Shown in pieces: positions 41,319-52,083 of a stretch of 64,000 bases of DNA. Source of the stretch: Terebella lapidaria. Lineage: Eukaryota; Annelida; Polychaeta; Terebellida; Terebellidae. The DNA lies in NCBI GenBank assembly GCA_949152475.1, contig OX424563.1:16961001-17025000 (forward strand). Reading direction: 5' to 3'. The first letter of the stretch is position 1. Every line of letters begins with the position of its first letter. Below the pieces are notes generated by a model. The model saw only the letters and a list, made by a program, of their open reading frames with translations, was not told the origin of the DNA and made no database searches. The position numbers were made by a program, and so were the translations under genes.

Positions 41319-43891
41319 TACTGGTTTAACGACTGAGCCGTTGGCTCTGTCGGAGCCGACTTGGTTTGGTTGCCGATTTGGTTAGGTACTGACAATACTT
41401 GATCTGTCCTTCGGTCAGTACCAGCACCTTTAGGTCGAAAAGTTAGTGGCTTCATGCCATTGCGCACTAAGACGTCTTTAAGTCGGAAACACCGCATCCA
41501 GCGATGGCCGGGCTTCTTGCAGAAGAAGCATACGGCTGGTCGTCCGGGCTGTGGAGGCCGATCACCTTTAGTCGGGGCCGTAGTTCGTAGGACGGAATAG
41601 ATAGCTGTCTCCTCACAGAGTCCATTCTCGTCGCTAAGGACGCTCTGGAAAGCTTCCGCCACCCATTCGCGTGAACAGGCTGGCACAGAATGTTCTTCAC
41701 ATCCTTGAAGGCCGGTCGTGTCACTGTCGGCAGGGTCGTAATAAGCCGCAACCTGTTCAGGGGTCGGCGTTCCTCCCTGATTGATCTGTCCCATAGCACA
41801 AGACAGTTCTTGGTCGACACAATCATCATCCGGGTATCCGCTCACGGAGATGTCGGCACGTCGTGTGCCCCTCTGACGATCTCTGTTGGTCCGTTGCTGA
41901 CGACTTTCAGCTTTGAGGACGGCCGTCAGCGCTTCACCGTAACTATGGAAAGTGAACACGCACAGTTTGTCGGCAATGTGGTCGGGTTGGCCGTTGACGA
42001 ACTGGGAGATTACTGTTCGTTGCCGGGACTCTGGCGTGACATCATCAAACACTTGCTCAGCCAGAGCTTGAAGCCGCTCTAAGTAATGTTCCGCATTCTC
42101 CTTCCGTTCTCTTTTTAGAAACGGAAAATCGTCCCGTTTGGACTGCCGACGAGGTGTGGGTTCCCAGCCCTCCAAGAGCTGACAACGAAACTCCTCCCAG
42201 GGAGTCTCGACCGGAATGTTCAGAGCTAACGCTTCGGCGCGGCCGCGCAGCGTACTCCGGAAGGTCGTTGTTTTATTGAGGTCGGAATATGTGAAGGCCG
42301 CAGTGAATTGCTCGAAGCTCCGTATGTACTGTGTGAGATTGCCCTCCTTGAAGGTCGCACGCCATTGAGCCGTTTTAGCCATTGCTAACGGTTGGGGCTC
42401 AGACGTGAGTCTCTGGGGCGTGGGCGTGTCGACGCTCACCACAGTCGGCGTTGTTGTGACGGGAGCCGTCGTTGGCGTGACAGCTGGAGCAGTTGAAGTC
42501 GTAACAATCGGAGCTGCCGAGGTCGTGTTAGCGGGTGCGGTCGGTGCTGTTGTCGCGGAGACGGCGGGCGAAGTAGCGGGTGGTGCCGGAATGCTGTTGG
42601 GGTCGTACGCTATTGGTGCGACAGGGGCCGTTTGACTGTATGGTGGCGTCACCCATGGTATCCCGCCTGAGGGTGGGATTACAGCCGGCGGTGGATATCG
42701 GTATGTCGATCCGTCTGGGCCTACACCATGGTACACTAATCCGGTTTGTGCACCATGATAGCCGGTGTCAGCCATCACACTTGGAACGCCACCGTATCCG
42801 GGTGGTGGGTTCATATAGCCGGCAGGTGGTTGGTAGTATCCGACAGCTACTCCATTTGAAAAACCGCTTGTTGCGCCAGGGTATCCGACTGGCGATACAC
42901 CGTATCCAGTGGTGTAGCCGATTGGCTGAGAGATCGGAGGTCCGATCATGGGCACAACACTTTCTGCCGGAGCAGACACAACTGGGTCTTGCGGCGAAGC
43001 GAAGCGCGGCTGTTCTCCGTCGGTCGGCGATGGTTGGGAAGCGGTCGGCGCGAGGGGGCGCGAGTCGGAGGCCGGCATGTCGGAGGCGTGAGGTCGGCGA
43101 CTCGATGTCGGTGGTGGTTGCCGAAGTCGCGCTTGCCGTGTGGTGGCGCGAAATTCCGTCGTCGGGTCGCTGGGTCGTTGTGGTCGTAGAGGTGTCACGA
43201 TCGGGGCATCGATCGTCGCCGGGATGTTCTCTTTCGTTACTCTCGCCTGGCCGGGTTGTGTGTACTCTACCACCGTTGGCTCGGTCGGTATGCGCGAGTA
43301 CGTCTCAGTCGCAGGGTCGTGTCGTCTCGGCGTCGTTGACGGCGCCAGTGGCCGATCTACCGAATAAGCGCTTGGCGGGACCGATTCCGGAACATTGTCA
43401 GACTGACAAACCCACTGTCGTATCCGAGAGTCACTCGGTGGGTGTGTAACCATTGATGTGTCTATGGTTACCGGCCGAACGTTCACTGATAACTGTTCTG
43501 GGTCGGTAGCACGATATACGCTCGCTCTTTGACGTGAGCGCGTATAGTTTCTGTCGGCAGAGTTCAATAGTCTCTGGATTGTTCTGGCCGACGTTGCCGA
43601 ATACGCCCTAGCGTGTGCACTCAAAATGTCACTTACTGTGTGTTGAGGTGCGAGCGGGTCTTCGTCGAGGAACTCCTGTATCAGGTCGACGGGCGGCGAA
43701 GACGATCTCAGGGTCGAATGTTCGTCCATGGAGTCGAACAGGCCGGTCGGTTGTTGTTCCTGTGACAACGGAACTGTGTCGCTCATAACAACTGAGCGGG
43801 GGCCGGAAGGTCGGAAGGCCGGGTTGAACGTGACTTCTTCATATGTCTGGTCGGCCGACTCACCTCGGAACGCTCCCGGGGTCAATGCCAT
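41318..43891 (-). CDS. gag: Gag capsid/nucleocapsid polyprotein
   Basis: About 857 codons; I choose the ATG at 43891 rather than the adjacent upstream GTG. The first ~480 residues are proline/threonine/serine-rich, with a glycine-tyrosine-proline segment (YPG, GYG, PPPGYGG) around 300-400. A retrotransposon-gag-like helical domain follows (from KTAQWRATF, roughly 510-700). A single CCHC zinc knuckle lies near 788-801 (CFFCKKPGH then RC), which in relatives binds the genomic RNA. At this length it is about twice a typical Ty3/gypsy Gag; the surplus is the N-terminal low-complexity extension. It sits ~60 bp inside the 5' LTR, directly upstream of pol. Assembles virus-like particles by family rule. 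Confidence 0.93.
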   Translation of the reverse strand: MALTPGAFRGESADQTYEEVTFNPAFRPSGPRSVVMSDTVPLSQEQQPTGLFDSMDEHSTLRSSSPPVDLIQEFLDEDPLAPQHTVSDILSAHARAYSATSARTIQRLLNSADRNYTRSRQRASVYRATDPEQLSVNVRPVTIDTSMVTHPPSDSRIRQWVCQSDNVPESVPPSAYSVDRPLAPSTTPRRHDPATETYSRIPTEPTVVEYTQPGQARVTKENIPATIDAPIVTPLRPQRPSDPTTEFRATTRQARLRQPPPTSSRRPHASDMPASDSRPLAPTASQPSPTDGEQPRFASPQDPVVSAPAESVVPMIGPPISQPIGYTTGYGVSPVGYPGATSGFSNGVAVGYYQPPAGYMNPPPGYGGVPSVMADTGYHGAQTGLVYHGVGPDGSTYRYPPPAVIPPSGGIPWVTPPYSQTAPVAPIAYDPNSIPAPPATSPAVSATTAPTAPANTTSAAPIVTTSTAPAVTPTTAPVTTTPTVVSVDTPTPQRLTSEPQPLAMAKTAQWRATFKEGNLTQYIRSFEQFTAAFTYSDLNKTTTFRSTLRGRAEALALNIPVETPWEEFRCQLLEGWEPTPRRQSKRDDFPFLKRERKENAEHYLERLQALAEQVFDDVTPESRQRTVISQFVNGQPDHIADKLCVFTFHSYGEALTAVLKAESRQQRTNRDRQRGTRRADISVSGYPDDDCVDQELSCAMGQINQGGTPTPEQVAAYYDPADSDTTGLQGCEEHSVPACSREWVAEAFQSVLSDENGLCEETAIYSVLRTTAPTKGDRPPQPGRPAVCFFCKKPGHRWMRCFRLKDVLVRNGMKPLTFRPKGAGTDRRTDQVLSVPNQIGNQTKSAPTEPTAQSLNQ

Positions 43892-43935
43892 CACTGCCGG
43901 TAAGTTAGGGTCGGTAATCCGAGACTAGCTCAGAT

Positions 43936-43953
43936 CCTGGTCGAACGGCGCCA
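43936..43953 (-). other. Probable primer-binding site
   Basis: In element orientation, one base after the LTR end, TGGCGCCGTTCGACCAGG. Its complement ends in CCA and contains TCGAA, as a tRNA 3' end with its T-loop would. The tRNA identity is not determined. Confidence 0.65.
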
Positions 43954-43954
43954 A

Positions 43955-44700
43955 TGTGATAAATATCGTTCTATGGCCGATATTAGGCCGAAATGTCTGC
44001 GATCGCTGTGCAAATCACAAGGCCGGCAGTTCAGTTCAATAATTTATTTGGGCGACAATGTCCAATGATCCAGACAGTCACATCAAGGCCGCAAATACAC
44101 CTACGTCCGGTGATTCCCCGTCAATAAGATAGCCGAAAACTATGGTCCTTCTTTATCACAATTCACGTATAAATAGTCCACAATTATTCCAAGTATTCCA
44201 TACGAGCACGGCCAAACTTCTTAACAATACCTCAACACGTCTGTGCTCGTGGCGGCCATTTACTCAACTCCTAGAAAAACTGCGGGGCCGGCAACATGTG
44301 GTGTAGACTTTCCCGCCAAATGCATGCGGTGTTGTGATTGGTCATGTATGTGCTGATGTGTGCTGATCTCACCGGGAAAGTGGGTTTCCCCGGCGCGTGA
44401 ACGAGACTTGTTATGCTTATATCTGTGCACGTGATGTGAGCGGTGGGTGTGTCATGTTCTATGTTTAGAAGTAGGTGCTTGTGAAGGTCAAGGCCGAAAC
44501 TAACTGGGTCGATGTACCGAATGAATGGGGCCGCAAGTGCATGTGGATTGACCTGTGTATGTAACCATGACTACATGGAGTTTATGCTTGTGATCGTATA
44601 GTCTGTACCTGTCCTGTATGTAAGTCATGTAGAATGAATGTTTGTTGTGAAATATGTATGCGCGGGAGGGACGGGGGTTACAGTCGCTAAAATTACTACA
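43955..44700 (-). repeat. 5' LTR of the 13.3-kb gypsy element
   Basis: 746 bp, the partner of 31386-32131 with one visible difference. It is followed outward by TAAG (44701-44704), matching 31382-31385. Confidence 0.95.
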
Positions 44701-44799
44701 TAAGTTATTCCTGAATTTCCAGTTCTGCAGATTTCTGTTGATACATACAATTGTGAAGACTCGCGATGTATAACGTCTGGAATAGGAACGAAGTCTGCT

Positions 44800-45560
44800 T
44801 TCGTATTGTTCAGACCCGCGAGATTATGGTCATCCACCACTGAATGTGATCCCATGTCTAATATGAGAACTCCATAACAAATAATGAGCTTTCAGGTAAG
44901 ACGGTGTTAACATTTCAGAACTGCAGCAAACTATCGACAGAGAATCCTAGTCAATTATAAGTTCCGTTGCAGGCTGTCAGTGGTGATACTCCAGTGTGGA
45001 CGAAGCTTGCCGAGTTTCTTATTTTTAGGTCTGGGGGTTCTAAATGGTTGCTTCATATCATGTGTATGTTTCCTTGGTTTTCCGTCAAAAGAGAACTATG
45101 AAACTTCGATCTACATACCAGAGTTGAATGTTTTTGTCCGTCACATTGAAAATATATTTAAACAAAGATATTTGAACACCGTGTTAGTGTATAGTTTACT
45201 CTGTATGAGTTATACGTTTTAGTCGGTTACATTGAAAATATTTTTTAAACATTAAACCCCATGTCAGTGTATAGACATCGTTTCATTTTCCATTATGAAC
45301 TTGAAATGATTATTGAAACGACGAGTATCGAACTAAAAACTGATAACACGCTATCGAGCCAGTAGCTGGTGAAGCTGGAGCTGAAAACTAGCTAGCTTCC
45401 GGAATACTGGTTATATTTGTTACGTGTTACGGTTCTCTTTCACGACATAGTTGACAGGCGCGATGTCACCCGTCTCTAGGCAATGGCCTTCTGCCAAGGC
45501 TGGTTATTATTACCCACTATGGAATGAGGGAAGGTGCTTGATCGGTAATCTCATATCATC
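44800..45560. repeat. Old duplication block J, copy 1
   Basis: Aligns with 50340-51080: GGTCATCCACCACTGAATG, AATGAGCTT versus AACGAGCTT, TTAACATTTCAG, CAGAGAATCCTAGTCAATTA, TGAGTTCCG-like, CTGGGGGTTCTA, and GTCACATTGAAAATAT. Non-coding. Confidence 0.7.
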
Positions 45561-45754
45561 TCAAAGTGATTTTGTGATGTGACTAGCTACTGTATGAGTT
45601 CCAACATAGATGTGACAGAAATTGAAGTGATCTGCTATTCAGAATGAAAATGATTTTTGTTCACAATTCAGGTTGAAATCTAGTTGCTGTGTGTTCTGAA
45701 CTACTATGGTAAAAAGTTTGGACAGTAATTACTGCTTCCAAGAACTTCTGTCAT

Positions 45755-45970
45755 GTTCTGTGGATGTCATCACAATCTAGTTGATAAGTAAAGTAAATTT
45801 GTCTCCATTATGCAGCAAGACAATTTTTTGCATGTTGATGTTTTGAAATTCATGACGGGTGCCACATGTGGCAGGAAATGCTCACTCTTTCTGGAACACC
45901 TGATTTCACATCCTTATGGCCATATATTGGAGGTTCATGAAGTTCCAAACAATTTTATAGATTTTGCTTA
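45755..45970 (+). mobile_element. 3'-end fragment of the Penelope-like/related retroelement
   Basis: GTGGATGTCATCACAATCTA, GTTGATAAGTA, TTTTTTGCATGTTGATGTTT, GAAATTCATGACGGGTGCCA, GGAAATGCTCACTCTTTCTG and GGAGGTTCATGAAGTTCC match the tails at 10140-10320 and 12215-12390. Only the last ~200 bp survive. Confidence 0.7.
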
Positions 45971-46024
45971 ACCCTGGACTTTGAGATTGGATACCATGTT
46001 TATTCCACAACGCGGGCCGCTTTG

Positions 46025-46600
46025 AGGAAAAAAATGGATGCGGCCCGAGTTTGAATCTTGATTTTGCAACTCATTTTAGGCACATAATACATATTTTCGG
46101 ACCAAAACTTGAACGAATTCTCATTCTATAGACAAAATCTAGTTATTGCAGACCCAATAAATTTTGTCAATTCTAAAAGTGATTATAGCTTTAAGACTTC
46201 ATTTCATTGTTTAGACTTTTTATCCAGTGCATTGGCACTCTACATTACCATATGGTAATTCTTCAGAGCATTGCTTGGTTCGAAGGAAGCTATAACACAG
46301 AAGTGGTTTGGAAAAAAATGTTTTCCTGCGAATGTACCGTCGACACAGTTTCCTGTAGCAGCCCTGGGGGTGAGTGGGGCTGATTAGTCTTGGCTGAGAG
46401 CTGAGCTGTCGCTTCCTTCTGTGTGGATTAAATATCCATTAGCTGCCCGTGGTCTTTTGTGTATTTGATTCTGGAGCGCTAAGACTTTTAATGCACTAAT
46501 GCATGGAAAGTGATATTCACAGTTTGCTTCCAGCATAAAAATTATCGCAATGTTGGCATTACTGGTACATTGTCACCTGTATCTGAACAGGCGCACTGTT
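46025..46600. repeat. Old duplication blocks Z (end) and C, copy 3
   Basis: GAGTTTGAATCTTGATTTTG and CACATAATACATATTTTC of Z, then block C with GTCGACACAGTTTCCTGTAG, GGGGGTGAGTGG, GCTGTCGCTTCCTTCTGTGT and GGTCTTTTGTGTATTTGATT. The C core is again better kept than the flanks. Confidence 0.75.
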
Positions 46601-47234
46601 GTTCCGCAAACAACAATGTCTTGTTCAAGTGTTCTGGGAATGTATTTTGGATTATCACATCACTATGAGTTTTTCAAGGAATCAGTTCAATTGACTTTTC
46701 TAATATAATATTTTTTTCAGTAAAGGTTTTTGGTTGTGGAGTACCAATCAACTGTATTGTTTGTGCTTCAAACAACATACTTTAATGAATAAGCCAGTGG
46801 CTTTAGTTTCAACCACATGCTGGCATTTATGCGGAAAATGCATTTGACCATTCAATTTGTTTCTACATATATTGCTTACACATTCTATCACCTCGTATTT
46901 GTTCTTTGTACAAGAACCATTTGGGCCTACCTTTTGTCTGATATCATAATACTGGTACGTTATATTTAGTTCAAGTAACCTCCATGTATAACTTCATAGA
47001 GAATATCTTGTGAGTAAATGAGGAAACGTAAGCAGATCAATTCATAAACTTTCAAGTGGTTTCAGTATGTATTAGCTTGCTGAACGTATACTATATCATC
47101 GAATTATAAAATGTACTACAAAACAAGACCACAGCAGGGTCTTATCCGACCAGAGATGTGCTCACAAACATACGCAACAACATACGCACGAACATAAGTT
47201 GCAACTATATGTGATGCTGGCACCATGGTATGTT
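46601..47234. other. Unassigned AT-rich stretch
   Basis: No coding signal. The last ~100 bp (AACATACGCACGAACATAAG, ATGTGATGCTGGCACCAT) match 30340-30410, so it is part of the duplicated unit. Confidence 0.45.
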
Positions 47235-47870
47235 TGGCAAATTCCAGGCCAGTTGACACTCTGAAACTGGATTCGAACGCGCCATCAATATTACAATATT
47301 TATTTGAGATCAAACTTCCCCGGCCGCTGCCAATCTCCAAGCCACTGACCTCATCATGTCTTTATGGAAATGCAACCATTGTGTTGTTATCTAGGAAGTT
47401 GACAATAGAAGGTGTAATAAATACAGCGGGAGTTTCAATCGGTGGTGATGTAGAAATGAATAAATTGAGCTATATGTTTTGTCATTCCATATTGTTAAAA
47501 ACTAATTAGCGTTATGACGTGGTGGCTACCCAAGGTGGACAAAATACATGGTTTTCACACAGTGTGTTGTTGTTTTGTTTCAGGAATTTTCTATTTCACG
47601 TTTGCTATTGACATCATCAAAATCTAGTTGTATTGCTGGTAATACATTCATCCTGTACCAAGTTCGAGTATATTGTCATTCTGTTTGTTAAGTTGGGCAT
47701 ATCATACTTAACCTCCATGTCTACATATTATTCATACTTGAACATGGCTGTTCAAAGTATTTTATCATGTCAACACATGTGCGTGCAAGCTGGGCACATA
47801 TGTCAATCACGTTCTCGTCTCGATAGATATTGTCATATCCCGGATCCGCTGGGCAACGTTTCATTCTAGT
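47235..47870. repeat. Old duplication blocks G and L, copy 3
   Basis: G (47235-47465) is the near-twin of 30850-31080 (CCAGTTGACACTCTGAAACT, CTTCCCCGGCCGCTGCCAAT). L (47735-47860) matches 28490-28610. There is no satellite element between them here. Confidence 0.7.
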
Positions 47871-48109
47871 AATATGTCATTCACTCTGTCCCCAAACTCA
47901 TCGCAGGTATGTTCGATATATATATTTGGAACTCACGTGATAGATTATCCAGTATTAGGCTTAATGAACACGTGTCTTGGTGACATTTTATTCGTGCTAC
48001 AGGACACATATATAACAACACAATCAAATAACATGATTCAATGATGGAAAGGAATTCACCGACCTCCCGGTCTGTACTGAAGCTTTAGATGTAGGCTGTT
48101 CTGTCAGCC

Positions 48110-48490
48110 GGCCTCATGGCAAGTGGCTGCAACAGAACTCTGACTGCAACAGAAGTCGGACTGACCAGTATGTTCCATGAATACTGCGCATCTCCATGGC
48201 ACCGATGGCCATCAATCGTTGCCATTGCAGAAAGGCCTGGGCAGTGACACAACTGATAACTATGAATGGAATTCTAATAAACCAGTCCAGTGTTGAATGC
48301 ATTCTGTAAAACTCTTCTCACAAACCGGTACAGACCGCTGGGAATATTGAGCATCAGTAGCATGAACTTATAGTTTTCGTTCGCGCAAACATATTTCATT
48401 AAATAAAGAAACAAGGCTGCTCGTGACGAGATTGTGACATGATTCTCGGAAATGTTCACGGATATGTTTACTATGATTCTTGGAAAATAG
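48110..48490. repeat. Old duplication block E, copy 4
   Basis: CGTTGCCATTGCAGAAAGGC, AGTGACACAACTGATAACTA, TGAATGGAATTCTAATAAAC and ACCGGTACAGACCGCTGGGA. Closest to 29045-29430. Confidence 0.7.
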
Positions 48491-48584
48491 GACACATAAA
48501 GAAACAATTCAATATGTGAAATAAAACTGCATGAAATTACGTAATAGGCATTGTAAAAATATAGACTAAATGACACTAGACTCT

Positions 48585-48635
48585 GAGAGAAACGTGACAC
48601 GTGACAACTGAGAGAAACGTGACACGTGCAGAGAA
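48585..48635. repeat. Short tandem duplication
   Basis: GAGAGAAACGTGACACGTG occurs twice in a row at about 48588 and 48611. Confidence 0.8.
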
Positions 48636-48904
48636 CATAATTTGTTTACTTTAAATATATTGATTTTATACCGCAGTAGGGTGCGGAAAATGTGAAAGTT
48701 CTTCGTGGAAACACTCCTCAAATGTCCCTATCAAACGTACATATTTGATGTGTACGTACTGATAATGAGCAGCAACATTTTCAGCTGGATTTAAACCTAT
48801 ATATTTCATGTTCTATCAGACAACCCGAACAATTACGAAGTTTACAAGAAAAAACGCATACTGTTTTTTTTATCCAGTTGGTATGTGAAGCACCTGAACG
48901 AGGT

Positions 48905-49520
48905 ACGGGTTTTGTCTGATAGCCATAGGCCTATTTACATTCTTGGCCCTTGTGTTTGTCCAGTGGCAGATCTGTTCGTTGCATGTGTACACAGAGATAC
49001 AGATGAGACATGACTTTCAATATTGAACATGTCACCCACCAACAGTCATCATGCCAGTGCGACAACGATATTGGAAATATTGCACACAATCTCTCAAGTA
49101 AAAGAAGAATGCGAGAAACTAACAAGCTTCCAACAAGAGAGCCGTGACATTTGTCTAACACTTATCGGTATTGAAGACTCTCAATTAGCTTGTTTGAGGC
49201 ATCACACTGTTTTTATATAAAACTGCTCATACTGTAAAAAATATTAACATAAATGATATACACGTTTAAAAAAGGATTACAGGAAATAGTAACGATCTAA
49301 ATAAATATATATCGTGCACGATATTTTGCTTGTGTGCATGTATAAACATTGTACACAATTTCATGCTTTTGTATGTATTTTCTTACCGTTTTATTATATA
49401 TAAAATGTTGTGCTGATGAATGCTCAATCCTGAATAAGTGCTCAACATCGACGTGTCAGTTGAAACTCTGAATCTGGATTGGCAATCTAGAAGGTGCTTT
49501 ATATACAGTGACGTTCGGTG
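48905..49520. repeat. Old duplication blocks K, F and G, copy 4
   Basis: K (48905-49030): TTTACATTCTTGGCCCTTGT, GTCCAGTGGCAGATCTG, GTACACAGAGATACAGATGA. F (49085-49245): AACAAGCTTCCAACAAGAGA, GCCGTGACATTTGTCTAACA. G (49440-49520): TCAGTTGAAACTCTGAATCT, shortened. Confidence 0.65.
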
Positions 49521-50339
49521 GCCATCCACAAATAAAATGCGTCTAGTAGTAGTAGGATTGTGAGTCATTCCGAATTGATTTTTTCCCGAGGCTTCTGAAC
49601 ATTACGGCCCAAGTATAATATCCTGCGTCTACCTCTATATTCAATAAGGATTAAAAAGGTGCGAGACGGATTGAATGGTATGTTTTCAGTGGACGAGTAG
49701 TACTAAGGAGCAGTGTACGGTACTTGGGCCAAAATGACATACACGTCAACACCGGGCATATAAAGTAATCCGAGCATTATGAGCTATACCACAATGCTTC
49801 ACAAACGCAACGAATTTGGGGTTGATATCATTTCTGTTGATACACACAGTTCAATAACCAGGTCTGGCAACGATGAACGTATATATCGATCCATCTCTAT
49901 AGTATAAAATTGTGAAGAAATTCAAGTTGAAAAAAATGTGTAGGATGGGAAGTCCGACCAAACATTCATGCCAATATCCAGGCAATGTCAATAGCAATGT
50001 CGGGCAGACAGTGCAAACTACACAAATCTTCAACTGTACCCTGACGAAATTAATTTACTACTGTTGAACGAGTTAATGAAAAAAATACAGAAATCCAAAA
50101 CTAACCTCGTAATATCAGTATATGACAAGACATAAGTATTCCAATCTAAAGCCAAAATGCCCAATGTTTCAAACATTCATGAAATGCATATAATATTTTT
50201 ACAAGAAGCTCCCCTATGGAACCGAACTTAAATTATTATTACTATCATCGGAATGTACAAGTATTCTAAGATATCGACCTATTATTTATACTATATCATT
50301 AACGATGGATGGAGGGGAAAATCGGAATGAAAAATACCA
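49521..50339. other. Unassigned AT-rich stretch
   Basis: No gene. A short piece near 49835 (TTTCTGTTGATACA) resembles 44730, just outside the gypsy 5' LTR. Confidence 0.35.
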
Positions 50340-51080
50340 GCCCTTTATCGTTAAGACTGGGGGAGACCATGGTCATCCACAGCTGAATGCGGATCCAATT
50401 CTAGTGTGAGAATTCCTCCACAAATAACGAGCTTGTAGTTAGGACGGTATTAACATTTCAGCACTCCAGACAAACTATGGACAGAGAATCCTAGTCAATT
50501 ATGAGTTCCGCTGCAGTGCTTGAGTGGATGTCACTAGTGATATTCTAGTGCGAACGGTGTATTTTGTTCCGAAGAAACTTTATTATCTGCTCTGGGGGCT
50601 CTATATGAATGCTTTATATGGTATTGTGTTCTCTTGTTTCTCCATCAAGACAGAACTTTGATTAGGAGCCACAAGGTTTTGCTTCGATCGGCACGTGTAC
50701 TAGTGATATGATTAGTCGTTCACATTGAAAATATACTCTTTCACATTGAAAGATATTTACTCTAATAACCCCATGTTCATAAATAGCTCCATCTGTCTTG
50801 TTTTTCATTATTAAAATCTTTAATGAAATGAAAAACATCAAATTAAAATCAGATAGAAAACCGTTGAGCCAATATTTGCTGGAACTGGAAAATAGCTAGT
50901 TTCCGGAACATGGCTGTTTTACGGTTCAGTTTCACGGCATAATTGACACACGCAATATCGCTCGTCCTGTGTAATTGCCTTCTACAGACGCTGGCGTGGT
51001 TTTTGCCTACCCACTGTAGAAAGAGAGGCGTGCTGGAACTGGGTCGGTAATCTCATATGTATCAATCTTGGAGTGATTTT
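50340..51080. repeat. Old duplication block J, copy 2
   Basis: Partner of 44800-45560 (see there). Contains two close copies of TTCACATTGAAA near 50720. Confidence 0.7.
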
Positions 51081-51539
51081 TTTGAAAATATGATTGACTA
51101 CAGTTCGAATTCCAACTACAAATATATATGACGATAACGAAAATATCTCCTCGCTGGAAATGACCTGTCTAAATGTCGGGTAGGTTCTGCGTTGGGTAGG
51201 TTCTGTAGTCTGATTGGTTGATATGTACTATTACATTTGATATGGGTGTTCCAAAGTTCCAAATTTGACATAAGCTAGTATCCAGGTTACTCTTAGTTGA
51301 GAGCAGATAAATATGGATGTCCGTTCATGTATGCCGCAATGACTCCCACCAATCTCATTTAAAGGCAGCCTTTATGGCATATCGAGGCATAGATAGGAAA
51401 CGAATATCAAGTTTAAAGCATTAATGTATGTTTGCTCGAGAATGTTCCTATTGTGTCCACACATATTGCCAGGCAAACAGTTATTTTCCCATCATGTATA
51501 ATCTGATAGGCGGCTTTCAGAGCCGTTCGCATTCACGCG

Positions 51540-51777
51540 TCTTGAAATATTAACACAGTTATCCCCATTACCCAGGACTACTGTGTCTCCCGAGTTGTGC
51601 CATGGGAGATAATCCAAAATGGACGAGGAAAGACAGACAAATTCACATAGCAAGACCATATCCAGGTCTCCAGAAGAGTGAGCATCTGTTGTTAAATCAG
51701 TATCTTCCGAGACTATCACAACATACACATGGAATTTCACACACGATAGTATAAATCGGAAAATACAGTATAATCTA
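51540..51777. repeat. Recent tandem duplication, left copy
   Basis: Almost identical to 51791-52083, starting TCTTGAAA and ending in AATACAGTATAATCT. It lacks ~54 bp that the right copy has after CCATATCCAGG. Only a few substitutions separate the copies, far fewer than in the old blocks A-J. Confidence 0.88.
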
Positions 51778-51790
51778 TTGAAACATTATG

Positions 51791-52083
51791 TCTTGAAACA
51801 TTAACCCAGTTATCCCCATTACCCAGGACTACTGTGTCTCCCGAGTTGTGCCATGGGAGATAATCCAAAATGGACGAGTAAAGACAGACAAATTCACATA
51901 GCAAGACCATATCCAGGCAAGGAAAGTCATGTGAATATCACAAATCCTCTGCCAGCTGAGTGTGAGATCAGTTGCTCCAGAAGAGTGAGCATCTGTTGGT
52001 AAATCAGTATCTTCCGAGACTATCACAACATACACATGGAATTTCACACACGATAGTTTAAATCGGAAAATACAGTATTATCT
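51791..52083. repeat. Recent tandem duplication, right copy
   Basis: Longer copy; includes GGAAAGTCATGTGAATATCA and GCCAGCTGAGTGTGAGATCA, which are absent on the left. Both copies give a minus-strand peptide starting MKFHVYVVIVSEDTDL, but it has no recognisable domain and its similarity is explained by the DNA duplication. Confidence 0.88.

Larger units (their letters stand above)
31386..44700 (-). mobile_element. Ty3/gypsy LTR retrotransposon, 13.3 kb, looks whole and young
   Basis: Two 746-bp LTRs (31386-32131 and 43955-44700) are identical but for one position by eye, and 4-bp TAAG copies lie at 31382-31385 and 44701-44704. So this is a recent insertion in minus orientation. Order 5' to 3': LTR, primer-binding site, gag, pol, a 1.35-kb non-coding gap, ORF3, short non-coding, purine tract, LTR. 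Gag and pol are long and open. ORF3 occupies the envelope position but is not envelope-like. The element is larger than most Ty3/gypsy elements. Its integrase matches that of the left element most closely within this window. Confidence 0.95.

Noticed and set aside
40872-41336. Antisense frames over gag and pol (also 42580-43449, 36863-37072 and others)
   Set aside because: Shadows of the GC-rich gag/pol coding strand without recognisable content.
51492-52047. Two similar minus-strand frames (MKFHVYVVIV...) as a duplicated gene
   Set aside because: Similarity follows from the near-identical DNA duplication; frames diverge where the 54-bp block differs and show no domain.
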